Positions 35,784-45,529 are shown, numbered from the stretch's first letter. The stretch: 64,000 nucleotides of DNA from Nonomuraea aurantiaca (GCF_020215705.1 NZ_JAIWNB010000001.1:868001-932000), one strand, 5' to 3'. Program-made: numbers and translations. The notes: generated by a model from the letters alone, not told the origin.

Positions 35784-36798
35784 GCAGCATCACCTTGCCG
35801 CTGCCGCTCGCGGGGTCGGCGGCGATGGCGAGCGCCTCGGCCGCCCGGTCGAGGTCGAAGCGGTGGCTGATGATCGGGGAGACGTCGAGGCCGTCCCGCA
35901 TGGCGCGCAGGGCCTCGTCGATCTCGTCGGCGAAGCGGTAGGAGCCGATCCAGGTGATCTCCCTGGTCACCAGGTCGCCGAGGGCCGCGGAGGCGGCCGT
36001 GCCGGGCAGGCTGCCGACCTGGACGAGGGTGCCGCCACGGGCGGTCGCCCGCAGCACGGAGCCGAGCGCGGCCGGGCTGCCCGAGGCCTCGAAGACCAGC
36101 TCGACGTCCTCGGGGAGCGTCGCGTCCCCGCCGACGTCGACGGTCTCGTCCGCGCCCATGGCACGGGCGACGGCGAGCGAGGCCGTGGAGATGTCCGAGG
36201 CGATGACCGTGGCCGCCCCGAGGTGTTTCGCGGCGGCGACGACCAGCGAGCCGATCGAGCCGGAGCCGTTGACCAGCACGGTCCTTCCGCGCAGGTCCCC
36301 GGCCCGATGCACGGCGTGCATCGCCACGGCGAGGGGCTCGGCGAGGGCGCCGCGCTCGGTGTCCACGCCCTCGGGCAGCGGCCGGATCTGTGCCGCGCGG
36401 ACCACCCGGTACTCGCTGAACCCGCCGTCCGTGTGCGGGTCGAAGGCGGCCGACCCGAAGTAGCGGACGCGGGGGTAGAGGTTCGTGCGGCCGGCGAGCC
36501 GGTCGGGCAGGCGGCCGTCACCGACCAGCTCGGCCGGGTGCACGGTGACGGGTTGCCCGACCGCCAGCCCGCTGACGCCCGCGCCGATCCCGGCGATCCG
36601 GCCGGCGACCTCGTGCCCGAGCACCAGAGGGTGCCTGAGCACGGCGGTCCCGGACGCGCCCTTCTTCCAGTACGAGATGTCGGAGCCGCAGATCCCGCCC
36701 CACTCCATGGCGAGCAGGACCTGCCCTTCCCCCGGCTCCGGATCGGGGCGCTCGTCGATCCGGAGATCGCCGGGACCGTGTACGACAGCCGACTTCAT
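35752..36798 (-). CDS. L-idonate 5-dehydrogenase-like zinc alcohol dehydrogenase
   Basis: 348 residues, medium-chain dehydrogenase/reductase. GGICGSDISYWKKG (catalytic-zinc Cys), LGHEVAG, the ALAEPLAVAMHAVHRA block and the NAD(P) fold GSGSIGSLVVAAAKHLGA are typical of IdnD, which interconverts L-idonate and 5-keto-gluconate. Last gene of a mannonate-type operon; its ATG overlaps the transporter stop by four bases. The tail after KVMLRLG (CSCPSPG) reads into sequence shared with the peptidase pseudogene, suggesting that the original 3' end was lost at a deletion joint. Confidence 0.85.
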   Translation of the reverse strand: MKSAVVHGPGDLRIDERPDPEPGEGQVLLAMEWGGICGSDISYWKKGASGTAVLRHPLVLGHEVAGRIAGIGAGVSGLAVGQPVTVHPAELVGDGRLPDRLAGRTNLYPRVRYFGSAAFDPHTDGGFSEYRVVRAAQIRPLPEGVDTERGALAEPLAVAMHAVHRAGDLRGRTVLVNGSGSIGSLVVAAAKHLGAATVIASDISTASLAVARAMGADETVDVGGDATLPEDVELVFEASGSPAALGSVLRATARGGTLVQVGSLPGTAASAALGDLVTREITWIGSYRFADEIDEALRAMRDGLDVSPIISHRFDLDRAAEALAIAADPASGSGKVMLRLGCSCPSPG

Positions 36799-38192
36799 AC
36801 CGCGTCCTCCAGCCGGACCAGGTCACGCCCGCGGGACTCGGGAGACAGGACCGCGGACAGCAGGGTGATGAGCGAGTAGACGACGAGCATCGCCGCGATG
36901 GGCCACCAGCTGCCGGTGACGGCGGTGAGGGTGGCCGCCACGACCGGGCCGATGGCGGTGGCCAGGATGCCGCCGATCTCTTTGGCCAGGGCGAGCTGGG
37001 TGAAGCGGGTCCGGGAGCCGAACAGCTCGGCCATCGTGACGCTCTCCAGCGAGAACAGGCTCAGGACGCCGACGTTCAGCCCCAGGATCATGCCCAGCAT
37101 CAGGGCCGCCGTGCTGCCGGAGATGATCATCAGCATCATCGGGAAGGCGAAGGCGATGGTCAGCAGGGTGACCGCGATGTACATGGGCCGGCGGCCGAAG
37201 CGGTCGCCGAGCAGGCCGACCACCGGTACGGTGACGAAGCCCAGCAGCGAGCCGTAGACGATGGCGCTGGTCGGGATCGACCGGTCGACGAGCAGCGTGG
37301 CGGCGATGTAGCCGACGAGGAAGGTCTGGACCAGGCCCGAGTTGCCGGCCTGGCCGAACCGCAGGCCGAGCGCCAGGAAGAACGCCTTGCCCTTGCGCTG
37401 CCGGAGCCCGGCCTCGAGCACGCCCTTGTCCTTATCCTGAAGGTCCTTATCCTGGAAGGCGGCCTCCGCCTGCGTACGGGACATCGCGACGCCGTCCACG
37501 ACGTCGGGGCGCTCCTCGAAGACCGGGCTCTCCTTGAGATTGCGGCGTACCCACACCGCGAAGACCATGAGCACGAAGCTCAGCAGGAACGGCACCCGCC
37601 AGCCCCACGTGAGCAGCTGGTCCTCACTGAGGACGGCGAGCAGGATCGCCCACAGGCCCGACGCCGCCAGCGTGCCGGTGTTGGTGCCGAGCGACACCAG
37701 CGAGGCGACCAGGCCGCGACGTCGCACAGGGGCGTACTCCGCGAGCATGACGGTGGCCCCGGCGATCTCGGCGCCGGCCCCGAAGCCCTGGATGAGCCGC
37801 AGGGCGACCAGCAGGATCGGGGCGAGGATGCCGATCACCGCGTAGGTCGGCAGTACGCCGATCAGCGTGGTCGAGGCGCCCATCAGCAGGATGGTGATGA
37901 TGAGGACCTTCTTGCGGCCGATCCGGTCGCCCATCCGGCCGAAGTAGATGGCGCCGGCCAGTCGGGCGACGTAGCCGACGCCGTAGGTGGCCATGGCGGC
38001 GATCAGCCCGATGGCCGGGCTGACGTCGGGGAAGAAGATCTTGTTGAAGACGATGGCGGCCGCCAGCGAGTACAGCTGGAAGTCCATGAACTCCATCGCC
38101 GTGCCGAGCCAGCCGGACATGGCCGCCCTGACGAGGTCGCGGGTCGTTCTGGTCACGGCGCCCGCGGGCTCCATGTGCGTGCTGTCTTTCAT
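36795..38192 (-). CDS. MFS transporter, metabolite:H+ symporter (MHS) family
   Basis: 465 residues from ATG 38192 (MKDSTHMEPAGAV) with GGAG upstream. About 12 membrane segments; MHS signatures are SGWLGTAMEFMDFQLYSLAA, GRMGDRIGRKK after helix 2, RLIQGFGAGAEIAGATVML and LGDRFGRR in the second half. The family imports carboxylated solutes with protons. Placed between a UxuB-like reductase (13 bases upstream) and idonate dehydrogenase (4-base overlap), it most likely imports a sugar acid. The central loop contains a short duplicated QDKDLQDKDK sequence. Confidence 0.88.
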   Translation of the reverse strand: MKDSTHMEPAGAVTRTTRDLVRAAMSGWLGTAMEFMDFQLYSLAAAIVFNKIFFPDVSPAIGLIAAMATYGVGYVARLAGAIYFGRMGDRIGRKKVLIITILLMGASTTLIGVLPTYAVIGILAPILLVALRLIQGFGAGAEIAGATVMLAEYAPVRRRGLVASLVSLGTNTGTLAASGLWAILLAVLSEDQLLTWGWRVPFLLSFVLMVFAVWVRRNLKESPVFEERPDVVDGVAMSRTQAEAAFQDKDLQDKDKGVLEAGLRQRKGKAFFLALGLRFGQAGNSGLVQTFLVGYIAATLLVDRSIPTSAIVYGSLLGFVTVPVVGLLGDRFGRRPMYIAVTLLTIAFAFPMMLMIISGSTAALMLGMILGLNVGVLSLFSLESVTMAELFGSRTRFTQLALAKEIGGILATAIGPVVAATLTAVTGSWWPIAAMLVVYSLITLLSAVLSPESRGRDLVRLEDAV

Positions 38193-38205
38193 CGTGAACT
38201 CCGGG

Positions 38206-39738
38206 TCAGATTTCGACGTGGCCGGCCCGCAGGGCGGGCAGCCGGGCGGCGGTTCCGGCGACGAGTGCGCCGTCATCCGCCAGGTCCGCCGCGCCGAGCA
38301 CGTGAAGCAGGCGGCGGATGGTGTCTTCGTGGTCGGCCGCCTCGTGCCAGCAGGCCGCCAGCGTCGCGGCGGCGGGGTCCGTCGTGCCGAACAACTGGCC
38401 ACCGCCGGCGGGATCGGTCGTGCCGAACGGCCGGCCGGTGGGATCTGTCGCGCCGGCCGGCTGGTCGCCGTCGGCGGGGCGGGTGGCGTTCGCCCAGGCG
38501 GCGAGCGCCAGTTCGAGCGCCGGGGTGCGGGCGCGGGCGGCGCGCAGCGAGCGCAGGGCGCCGAACCAGCGTTCCGGGATCTTCCGGGAGCCGTCGGAGC
38601 CGATCTGCCGGAGCAGGTGCCGAATCCTGGGGTTGCGGAACCGTTTGACCAGGTCGTCAGTGTAGGCGACCGGGTCGGGACCACCAGCGGGCAGCGTCGG
38701 CGCGACCTCCGCGCTCAGCGCCCGGACCAGCCGCTCACCCCAGCCGGTCTCCAGGACGTCGGCGATCGTCGCGCAGCCGGCCGCCGCGCCGAGATGGGCC
38801 AGGGCCGAGTGGGACCCGTTGAGCAACCGCAGCTTGGTGAGCTGGTACGGCACGACGTCGGGGACGAACAGGGCGCCGTCGAGCTCCCATGACGGCCGTG
38901 GGCCGGCGAAGGAGTCCTCCAGGACCCACTGCCGGTACGGCTCGCCGACCACCGGCACGTCGTCCCACACACCGAGCGCGGCGCGGGCCGCCTCCCGGTC
39001 CGCGTCGGTCGTCGCCGGCACGATGCGGTCGACGATCGTCGCGGGGAAGGCCACCGACGTCGCCATCCAGTCGAGGACGGCCTGCCGGTCCGGCCACGAC
39101 GAGGCTTCGACGAAGCCGCGTACCACCGTGCCGAGCGCGGCGCCGTTGGCGGCCATGTTGTCGCAGGACACGACGCTGATCGGGGCGCCACCGGCGCGCA
39201 GCCGCGCGGCGAGCCCCGCGGCGAGCCGGCCGACGACCGTGGTGATGTCGGCGGTCCGCGCCGCCGCGAGGTCCGCCGCGATCTCCGGGGCGCCGGTGTC
39301 GAGCCCGCCGGTACCGGGGCGGCGGTAGTGGCCCGCCTCGGTGATCGTCAGGGTCAGCACCGTGACGCCGGGGTCGGCGAGCAGCTCGTCGACCCGCCCG
39401 GCGTCCTGGCGCATCGCCAGGGCGCCGACGATGGAGCCGATCGCGCGGGTGGTGGTGGCTGCGGGGTGGCGCTCGGTCACCGAGTACAGGCAGTCCTGAA
39501 CGCGCATCGCCTTGACCACCCGCGTCGAGCGTGGGGCCACAGCGACGATCCCCCAGGGCTCGCCGCTACGGGCCGCCGCGTTCTCGGTGTAGACCGCCTG
39601 GTGAGCCCGGTGGAACGCGCCGAGGCCGAAGTGGACGACCTTCGGGCGCAGCTCCCGGGGATCGACGGCCGGGCGCAGGTCGGGAGCGATCCGGTCGAGT
39701 GTGGCGAGGCTCAGCGAGGGCAGGATCGAGGTCTTCAC
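38206..39738 (-). CDS. Mannitol dehydrogenase-family oxidoreductase, probable fructuronate reductase
   Basis: 510 residues, polyol-specific long-chain dehydrogenase family. N-terminal Rossmann region [30 protein letters not shown]; catalytic block [18 protein letters not shown] with the conserved Lys, Asn and His. In UxuB the reaction is D-mannonate to D-fructuronate with NAD+; the adjacent ManD, which dehydrates mannonate, supports that role. A low-complexity insert near residues 425-460 repeats [12 protein letters not shown]. The ATG overlaps the ManD stop by four bases. Confidence 0.85.
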   Translation of the reverse strand: MKTSILPSLSLATLDRIAPDLRPAVDPRELRPKVVHFGLGAFHRAHQAVYTENAAARSGEPWGIVAVAPRSTRVVKAMRVQDCLYSVTERHPAATTTRAIGSIVGALAMRQDAGRVDELLADPGVTVLTLTITEAGHYRRPGTGGLDTGAPEIAADLAAARTADITTVVGRLAAGLAARLRAGGAPISVVSCDNMAANGAALGTVVRGFVEASSWPDRQAVLDWMATSVAFPATIVDRIVPATTDADREAARAALGVWDDVPVVGEPYRQWVLEDSFAGPRPSWELDGALFVPDVVPYQLTKLRLLNGSHSALAHLGAAAGCATIADVLETGWGERLVRALSAEVAPTLPAGGPDPVAYTDDLVKRFRNPRIRHLLRQIGSDGSRKIPERWFGALRSLRAARARTPALELALAAWANATRPADGDQPAGATDPTGRPFGTTDPAGGGQLFGTTDPAAATLAACWHEAADHEDTIRRLLHVLGAADLADDGALVAGTAARLPALRAGHVEI

Positions 39739-40943
39739 CAGTCATGCACCGAGCCGTCGAGGCGCCGCGCGACGGGCAGGTAGCGAGCCTCATAGGGGAA
39801 GCGCGCGGCCTCCTTCTCGTCGTACTCGACGCCGAGACCGGGCTCCTCCGACGGGTTGAGCATGCCGTCGGCCAGCGTCACCCCGCCGCGGAAGACCTCC
39901 GCGGCCTCGTCGGGGTGGCCCATGTACTCCTGGATGCCGAAGTTCGGCACCGAGAGGTCGACGTGCACCGCGGCGGCCAGGGTGATCGGTGAGAGGTCCG
40001 TCGCCCCGTGCGAACCGGTGCGGACCTGGTAGAGCGCGGCCAGGTCGAAGATCCGGCGCAGGTGTGTGATCCCGCCGGCGTGGACGACGGTGGTGCGCAC
40101 GTAGTCGATGAGCTGCTCGGTGATCAGGTGCTGGACGTCCCAGATCGAGGTCAGCGCCTCCCCGACCGCGATGGGCGTCGTCGTGTGCTGACGGATGAGC
40201 CGGAACGACTCCTGGTTCTCCGCCGGTGTCGGGTCCTCCATCCAGAACAGCCGGCAGTCCTCCACCCGCTTGCCGAAGCGGGCCGCCTCGATCGGCGTGA
40301 GCCGGTGGTGGATGTCGTGCAGAAGGTGGAAGCCGAAGCCGAAGCGGTCGCGGACGGCTTCGAGGTAGGTCGGCGCGAACCCGAGATAAGCCTCGGTGTC
40401 CCAGGGCTGCTCGTCGGGCCGCGAGCTCGCGGCCGGCGCGTGCACCGTGCCCGAGCGGTGCCCGTACGGGCCGCCGCAGTCCGGGGCGGCGGCCTGGGCG
40501 CGGACGGCCTTGTAGCCGAGATCGAGGAACCGCTCGACGTCGTCGAGCAGGGAGGGGACGTCCACGCCGCTGGCGTGCGAGTAGACCATGACGCCCTCAC
40601 GGGAGCGCCCGCCGAGCAGCTGGTAGACCGGCAGATCGGCGACCTTGCCCTTGATGTCCCACAGGGCCGTGTCCACGGCGGAGATGGCCGTCATCGTGAC
40701 CGGGCCGCGGCGCCAGTACGCGCCACGGTAGAGGTACTGCCACATGTCCTCGATCCGCGCCGGATCCTTGCCGATCAGCAGCGGGACGAGGTGCTCCTGC
40801 AAGTAGCTCGCGACGGCCAGCTCGCGGCCGTTCAGCGTGGCGTCGCCGAGGCCGGTCACACCGTCCGAGGTCGTGATGCGCAAGGTGACGAAGGTCCGCC
40901 CCGGGGAGGCGACGAAAACCTCGGCACGCTCGATCTTGCTCAC
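39735..40943 (-). CDS. D-mannonate dehydratase-like enolase-superfamily enzyme (ManD)
   Basis: 402 residues, the length of ManD. Start GTG 40943 ([13 protein letters not shown]) with AAGGAG eight bases upstream. Metal ligands sit in GFHLLHD, WMEDP and AVGEAL; the ManD-type [11 protein letters not shown]is and the active-site loop [13 protein letters not shown] are present, with HGATDLSPI later. The enzyme converts D-mannonate to 2-keto-3-deoxygluconate; some homologues are gluconate dehydratases with low activity. First gene of the operon manD-uxuB-MHS-idnD, divergent from the GntR regulator. Confidence 0.88.
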   Translation of the reverse strand: MSKIERAEVFVASPGRTFVTLRITTSDGVTGLGDATLNGRELAVASYLQEHLVPLLIGKDPARIEDMWQYLYRGAYWRRGPVTMTAISAVDTALWDIKGKVADLPVYQLLGGRSREGVMVYSHASGVDVPSLLDDVERFLDLGYKAVRAQAAAPDCGGPYGHRSGTVHAPAASSRPDEQPWDTEAYLGFAPTYLEAVRDRFGFGFHLLHDIHHRLTPIEAARFGKRVEDCRLFWMEDPTPAENQESFRLIRQHTTTPIAVGEALTSIWDVQHLITEQLIDYVRTTVVHAGGITHLRRIFDLAALYQVRTGSHGATDLSPITLAAAVHVDLSVPNFGIQEYMGHPDEAAEVFRGGVTLADGMLNPSEEPGLGVEYDEKEAARFPYEARYLPVARRLDGSVHDW

Positions 40944-40987
40944 AAATGCCACTCCTTCGGACGATCTCCGACATCCTGTAGTCGAGC

Positions 40988-41039
40988 AGTATTGATATAC
41001 AAGCAGCTGTCGCACAGATGCGCAATACTAGTTGTGCGA
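40988..41039. promoter_or_regulatory. Operators between mannonate operon and GntR gene
   Basis: Nested inverted repeats: AGTATTG (40988-40994) with CAATACT (41023-41029); TTG-ATATA-CAA (40992-41002), typical for FadR-subfamily GntR proteins; and TCGCACA (41010-41016) with TGTGCGA (41033-41039). They cover both likely promoters of the divergent genes. Confidence 0.65.
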
Positions 41040-41059
41040 TGACCGGGTAGGGTGAGCGT

Positions 41060-41770
41060 GTGGCCGGATCGAACCAGCGGCGGACCAGCCGTCGCACTGT
41101 TTACGAGGCCCTGCGCCGCAAGGTCCTGACCCTCGAGCTCCCGCCGGGCACGGCCCTGTCGGAGAACGAGCTCGCGGCCTCGCTGAAGGTGAGTCGCACG
41201 CCGGTCCGGGAGAGCCTGATCCTGCTGTCCGAGGAGGGCCTGGTCCAGATCTTCCCCCAGGTCGGCTCGTTCGTCTCCCGCGTCGACCCGGCCAGGGTGG
41301 CCGACGCGCAGTTCCTGCGTGAGGCCGTGGAGATGGCCTCACTCGACGACCTGCCCGCCGAGCTCGACACCGACCTGGTCGAAGAGCTGCGGCAGAACCT
41401 CAGGGACCAGCAGCGGCCGGGCCTCGACATCGAGGGGTTCTTCGCGCTCGACGAGGCCTTCCACCAGGGCCTGTTGCGGCTGAGCGGGCATGGCAGCGCC
41501 TGGACGACCGTGGCCCTGGCCAAGGGGCATCTGGACCGCGCGCGCCGGCTCGGCCTCCATGAGACCTCCTCGGCGAGCTTCGCCGCCCAGCACGTCGAGA
41601 TCCTCGACGCGGTCGTCCGCGGCGACGTCACGCTGGCCCGCACGGCCATGCGCACCCACCTCAGGGCGGTCTTCAACGACGTCGAACGCATCCGGGAGCA
41701 CTCGCCGGAACTGTTCGCCACGGACTCCGGCTCGGCGCCGGTCCGCCGCAACGTCGTCGTCTGGGAGTAG
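41060..41770 (+). CDS. GntR-family regulator, FadR/FCD subgroup
   Basis: 236 residues from GTG 41060. Winged helix about 12-75 (VYEALRRKVLTLELPPGTAL, SENELAASLKVSRTPVRESL), then an all-helical FCD effector domain (FFALDEAFHQGLL; AAQHVEILDAVVRGDVTLA; MRTHL) with the metal-binding Asp/His residues. FCD regulators such as UxuR and ExuR sense sugar acids. The divergent manD operon and the dyads in between make it the probable local repressor, induced by mannonate or a relative. Confidence 0.9.
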   Translation: MAGSNQRRTSRRTVYEALRRKVLTLELPPGTALSENELAASLKVSRTPVRESLILLSEEGLVQIFPQVGSFVSRVDPARVADAQFLREAVEMASLDDLPAELDTDLVEELRQNLRDQQRPGLDIEGFFALDEAFHQGLLRLSGHGSAWTTVALAKGHLDRARRLGLHETSSASFAAQHVEILDAVVRGDVTLARTAMRTHLRAVFNDVERIREHSPELFATDSGSAPVRRNVVVWE

Positions 41771-41784
41771 TGGCGGGCTTGAGT

Positions 41785-41799
41785 CTCCATTAAGGGGAG
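41785..41799 (+). promoter_or_regulatory. MerR-type operator/promoter
   Basis: CTCC-N7-GGAG dyad (41785-41788 and 41796-41799) between the GntR stop and the MerR start, preceded by TTGAGT (41779-41784). MerR proteins bind such dyads within long-spacer promoters. Confidence 0.5.
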
Positions 41800-41815
41800 G
41801 CGCGAGGGTGAAGGC

Positions 41816-42778
41816 ATGGACGGCGACACGCTCTACTCGATCGGCGAACTGGCACGGCGGACCGGCCTGACGGTCAAGACCATCCGGTTCTACTCCGACC
41901 GCGGGATCGTGCCGCCGACCGACCGAAGCCCGGCCGGCTACCGCCGCTACGGCGTCGACGCCCTCGCCCGCCTCGAACTGGTGCGGACGCTGCGCGACCT
42001 GGGGCTGGACCTGCCCACGATCCGGAAGGTCGTGGACCGTGAGGTCTCGCTCGCCGAGGTCGCCGCGGCGCACGCCGACGCGCTGGCGGTGCAGATCCGC
42101 ACGCTGCGGCTGCGGCGCGCGGTGCTGACGGCGGTGGCCAGGCGCGGATCCACACCTGAGGAGACGGATCTCATGCACAAGCTGGCCAAGCTCTCCGAGG
42201 ACGAACGCCGCCGACTGATCGGCGACTTCCTCGACACCGCCTTCGGCGGCCACCCCGAGTTCGCGGGGATCATGCGCTCGATGGCCCCCGAACTGCCCGA
42301 CAATCCCGAGCCCGAGCAGGTCGAGGCGTGGGTGGAGCTGGCCGAGCTCTCCCAGGACCCGGATTTCCGGGCCGTCGTGCGGCGCATGGCCGAGCAGTAC
42401 GCGGCCGAGCGGGCCCAGGGCGACACCACGGTCCTGCGCCGCGACTCCGCCGCGCTGGTCCGCGACGCGGCGGGCCCGGCCCTGGCGGCCGGCATCGACC
42501 CGGCCTCGCCGCGGGCCGAGGCGGTCGTGGCGGCGGTCACGGCCCGATACGCGCACGTCTTCGACTGTCCCGACGACGACGAGCTCCGGCGCCGCCTGCT
42601 GGTACGGCTGGAGAGCGTCAACGACCCGCGCTGGGAGCGCTACCTCCGGCTGCTCGCGGTGATCAACGGCTGGCCCGCCCCGGAGAGCCTGGCGCCGGCG
42701 CTCGACTGGTTCATCCGCGCCCTGCGTGCCGGCGGCACGCATAGTGCCAGCTCAGAGGGGAAAGAGGGACGCAAGTAG
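41816..42778 (+). CDS. MerR-family transcriptional regulator
   Basis: 320 residues. N-terminal MerR winged helix (YSIGELARRTGLTVKTIRFY, DRGIVPPTDRSPAGYRRYG), then a linker helix and a ~200-residue all-alpha effector region (EWVELAELSQDPDFRAVVRR type) of the kind found in thiostrepton- or drug-sensing MerR proteins. No Cys cluster for metals. The APC permease gene starts 17 bases after the stop, so the pair is probably one unit. Confidence 0.88.
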   Translation: MDGDTLYSIGELARRTGLTVKTIRFYSDRGIVPPTDRSPAGYRRYGVDALARLELVRTLRDLGLDLPTIRKVVDREVSLAEVAAAHADALAVQIRTLRLRRAVLTAVARRGSTPEETDLMHKLAKLSEDERRRLIGDFLDTAFGGHPEFAGIMRSMAPELPDNPEPEQVEAWVELAELSQDPDFRAVVRRMAEQYAAERAQGDTTVLRRDSAALVRDAAGPALAAGIDPASPRAEAVVAAVTARYAHVFDCPDDDELRRRLLVRLESVNDPRWERYLRLLAVINGWPAPESLAPALDWFIRALRAGGTHSASSEGKEGRK

Positions 42779-42795
42779 CCATTGATGGGGGCGTC

Positions 42796-44184
42796 ATGGT
42801 CGCGTCGCAGGGTGTCTTCAGGCGCAAACCGGTGGAGCAGATCGCCACCGAGCACGAGGGGGAGCTGTCCAGGTCACTCGGCCTGTGGCAGCTCACCGCC
42901 ATCGGCGTGGGCGGCATCATCGGCGCGGGCATCTTCGCCCTGGCCGGCGCGGTCGCCAACCAGACGGCGGGGCCGGCCGTGCTGGTGTCCTTCCTCATCG
43001 CGGGCGTGGCCAGCGCCGCCGCCGCGTTCTCCTACGCCGAGTTCGCGGGCATGATCCCGAAGTCGGGCTCCGCCTACACCTACGGGTACGCCGTCCTGGG
43101 AGAGATCGTCGGCTGGTTCATCGGCTGGGACCTGCTGCTGGAGTACACCGCCATCGTCGCGGTCGTGGCCATCGGCATCTCGGGCTACTTCGGCTTCCTC
43201 GTCCAGCAGCTCGGCTTCACGCTGCCCGCGTGGATGCTCGGCGCGCCCGGCACCGGCGCCGGGCACGTGGTGGACCTGTTCGCGGTGTTGTTGTGCCTGC
43301 TCATCGCGTACCTGCTGAACCTCGGCATCCGCGCCGCCGCCAGGTTCGAGACGTGGGTGGTGGCCATCAAGATCGCCGTCGTGCTGCTGGTGATCGTGGT
43401 CGGCTTCTTCTACATCAAGCCCGCCAACTACACGCCGTTCTTCCCGTTCGGGGTCGGTGGCGCGATCACCGGCGCCGCCACCGTGTTCTTCGCGGTGTTC
43501 GGCTACGACGCGATGAGCACCGCGGCCGAGGAGTCGCGGGACGCCCAGCGGCACATGCCGAAGGCGATCATCTACTCGCTCACCATCTCCATGATCCTGT
43601 ACGTGCTGGCCACGCTCGTGCTCACCGGCATGCAGAACTACCGCGACATCGACCCGGAGAGCGGCTTCGCCACGGCGTTCGCCTCCGTCGGGCTGTCCGG
43701 GCTGGCCTCGCTGATCGCGGCCGGCGCCGTGGTGGGCATCCTCACGGTCATGTTCACGTTCATGCTCGGCGTGACCCGGGTCTGGTTCTCGATGAGCCGC
43801 GACGGGCTGCTGCCGCAGTGGTTCGCCAAGCTGCACCCGGTACGCCGGGTGCCCACCCGGGTCACGTGGATCGTGGGGGTCGCGTCGGGGGTGATCGCCG
43901 GGTTCCTGCCCATCCGGGAGGCCGCCGAGCTGACGAACATCGGGATCCTGCTGGCGTTCGTGGTCGTGTGCGTGGCGGTGATCGTGCTCCGCTACCGGCA
44001 GCCCGAGCTGCACCGCACGTTCCGCACACCGGGAATGCCGGTGGTGCCGGCCCTCGGGGCACTCTTCTCGATCTGGCTGATCACGTTCCTGGATCCGCTG
44101 ACGTGGCTGCGGTTCGCCGTCTGGTTCGTGCTCGGGCTGATCATCTACTTCAGCTACAGCCGCCGGCACTCCCAGCTGGCCTGA
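42796..44184 (+). CDS. APC-superfamily amino acid permease (cationic amino acid type)
   Basis: 462 residues with about 12 membrane helices. Signatures: GLWQLTAIGVGGIIGAGIF in helix 1, SYAEFAGMIPKSGSAYTY in helix 3, VFFAVFGYDAMSTAAEESRD in helix 6. These fit the CAT/YfnA group of proton-coupled amino acid or amine importers. GGGGG precedes ATG 42796. Follows the MerR gene. Confidence 0.9.
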   Translation: MVASQGVFRRKPVEQIATEHEGELSRSLGLWQLTAIGVGGIIGAGIFALAGAVANQTAGPAVLVSFLIAGVASAAAAFSYAEFAGMIPKSGSAYTYGYAVLGEIVGWFIGWDLLLEYTAIVAVVAIGISGYFGFLVQQLGFTLPAWMLGAPGTGAGHVVDLFAVLLCLLIAYLLNLGIRAAARFETWVVAIKIAVVLLVIVVGFFYIKPANYTPFFPFGVGGAITGAATVFFAVFGYDAMSTAAEESRDAQRHMPKAIIYSLTISMILYVLATLVLTGMQNYRDIDPESGFATAFASVGLSGLASLIAAGAVVGILTVMFTFMLGVTRVWFSMSRDGLLPQWFAKLHPVRRVPTRVTWIVGVASGVIAGFLPIREAAELTNIGILLAFVVVCVAVIVLRYRQPELHRTFRTPGMPVVPALGALFSIWLITFLDPLTWLRFAVWFVLGLIIYFSYSRRHSQLA

Positions 44185-44277
44185 CGCTCCCTGGATCAGC
44201 TGCCCGAGGGATGAGGCCGCGCGGGTGGCGTGTGGGTAACCCCTCGATCGCTAACTATGTGCATTAATCTAGCCACC

Positions 44278-45078
44278 GTGAGTAACAGAGCCGCTGTCGG
44301 CGCCCCCCGCCTTCGCCGTACGATCGCCCGCGTTCTGCGCCGCATCGGGCGGCGCGGCGCCTCCCTGGGGTTCATCGGTCTGCTGAGCATGGCCATCGCC
44401 GCGTCCCTCGCGTTCGTGCCGGCCGACCAGCGGGTCGCCCCCGGCTACGCCATGCTGGCCTCCATCGCCCCTTTGGCCGTCTGGGCGCTGGTCTGGTGCG
44501 CCACCGGCGCTCTGTGCCTGGTGCAGATGTTCATGCGCTCGGACCGGATGGCCTTCGCCGCGGCCACCGCGCTGCTCATGATGTACGGCCTGGTCTACCT
44601 GCTCTCGACGTTCACCGGCGTCAACCCGCGGGGGTGGGTCGGGGGCGCGGTCTGGTTGGCCTTCGGCGGCTGGATCGCGCTGATCGCCACCTGGCCCGAG
44701 GCGGTGGTGGTGAGTCGCTTTCCGGGTGGCCGGGCCGACGCGGCGGCCGTCATCGTCGCCGACGGCGCCGGAGTCATCCAATCGTGGAACCCCCAGGCCG
44801 CGACCCTGTTCGGCTGGACCATCGACGAGGCGGTCGGCCGGTCGCTGACCATCCTGATGCCGCACCGCTTCCGCGGCCAGCACGCCGCCGGCCTGGCCCG
44901 GGTCGGCTCCACCGGCCGCTCCGACCTGGCCGGGCGGGACATCCCGCTGGTCGGCCTGCACCGCGACGGCAGCGAATTCGCCATCGCCCTGACCGTCAAC
45001 GCCTGGCACGGCGATGAAGGCGTCACCTATACCGGCGTGGTGCGGCCAGTCGGAGGCGGCAGTGTCCAACCTGAGTAA
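44278..45078 (+). CDS. Membrane protein with C-terminal PAS domain
   Basis: 266 residues from GTG 44278 (VSNRAAVGAPRLRR). There is no SD, but CATTAAT lies just upstream, so a leaderless start is likely; the frame extends to 44230. Three membrane helices (about 34-50, 60-85, 93-110, plus a half-length 125-142) precede a PAS domain (about 155-260: ADGAGVIQSWNPQAATLFGW, EAVGRSLTILMPHRFRGQH, GREIPL-like loop, LHRDGSEFAIALTV). No kinase, cyclase or HTH output follows, so it probably signals through a partner: the overlapping downstream coiled-coil protein. Confidence 0.85.
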   Translation: MSNRAAVGAPRLRRTIARVLRRIGRRGASLGFIGLLSMAIAASLAFVPADQRVAPGYAMLASIAPLAVWALVWCATGALCLVQMFMRSDRMAFAAATALLMMYGLVYLLSTFTGVNPRGWVGGAVWLAFGGWIALIATWPEAVVVSRFPGGRADAAAVIVADGAGVIQSWNPQAATLFGWTIDEAVGRSLTILMPHRFRGQHAAGLARVGSTGRSDLAGRDIPLVGLHRDGSEFAIALTVNAWHGDEGVTYTGVVRPVGGGSVQPE

Positions 45079-45529
45079 CATCCTCATCCAGCTCTCCGTC
45101 GGCATCGTCCCGCTCGGCGTGGCCTATCTCGCCTTCCGCGCGGCCACCGACGCCAACAAGAAGACGCAGCAGACGGCGCTGATGCAGGCCGAACGGCACG
45201 CCGAGCTCGAACGCTCCAAGGTGGACGCCGACGCCTTCGTCCGCGCCAAAACGATCTACGAAGACGCGTTGACCCAGATGGAGAAGCAGGTGGCCCGCTT
45301 GCAGGGCCAGGCCGCCCAGGTCAGCTCCGACCTGGCCAGCGAGCAGACCGGTGCGGCCGCGATGCGCGAGCAGATCCGCCAGTTCCAGGCCCAGATCCGC
45401 GCCCTCGAACGTACCGTGATCGCGCTGCGCGCCCAGCTCATCGCGGCGGGACTCTCTCCGGTGGCCGTCTCCGAGACCACCGGCCCGTTCATGATCGGAC
45501 ATCCGCCGCGCCCCCGAACGGCGGAATGA
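45062..45529 (+). CDS. Single-pass membrane protein with long coiled coil
   Basis: 155 residues from GTG 45062, overlapping the PAS gene by 17 bases, hence translationally coupled. One N-terminal hydrophobic segment (ILIQLSVGIVPLGVAYLAF) is followed by a continuous heptad-type coiled coil (about 30-140; EDALTQMEKQVARLQGQAAQ, SDLASEQTGAAAMREQIRQF). The tail is Pro-rich. Function not recognised; it may relay or assemble with the PAS protein. Confidence 0.75.
   Translation: MSNLSNILIQLSVGIVPLGVAYLAFRAATDANKKTQQTALMQAERHAELERSKVDADAFVRAKTIYEDALTQMEKQVARLQGQAAQVSSDLASEQTGAAAMREQIRQFQAQIRALERTVIALRAQLIAAGLSPVAVSETTGPFMIGHPPRPRTAE

Noticed and set aside
42874..44169. 431-codon minus-strand frame opposite the APC permease
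   Set aside because: His/Asp/Arg-rich antisense artefact of a membrane-protein gene.
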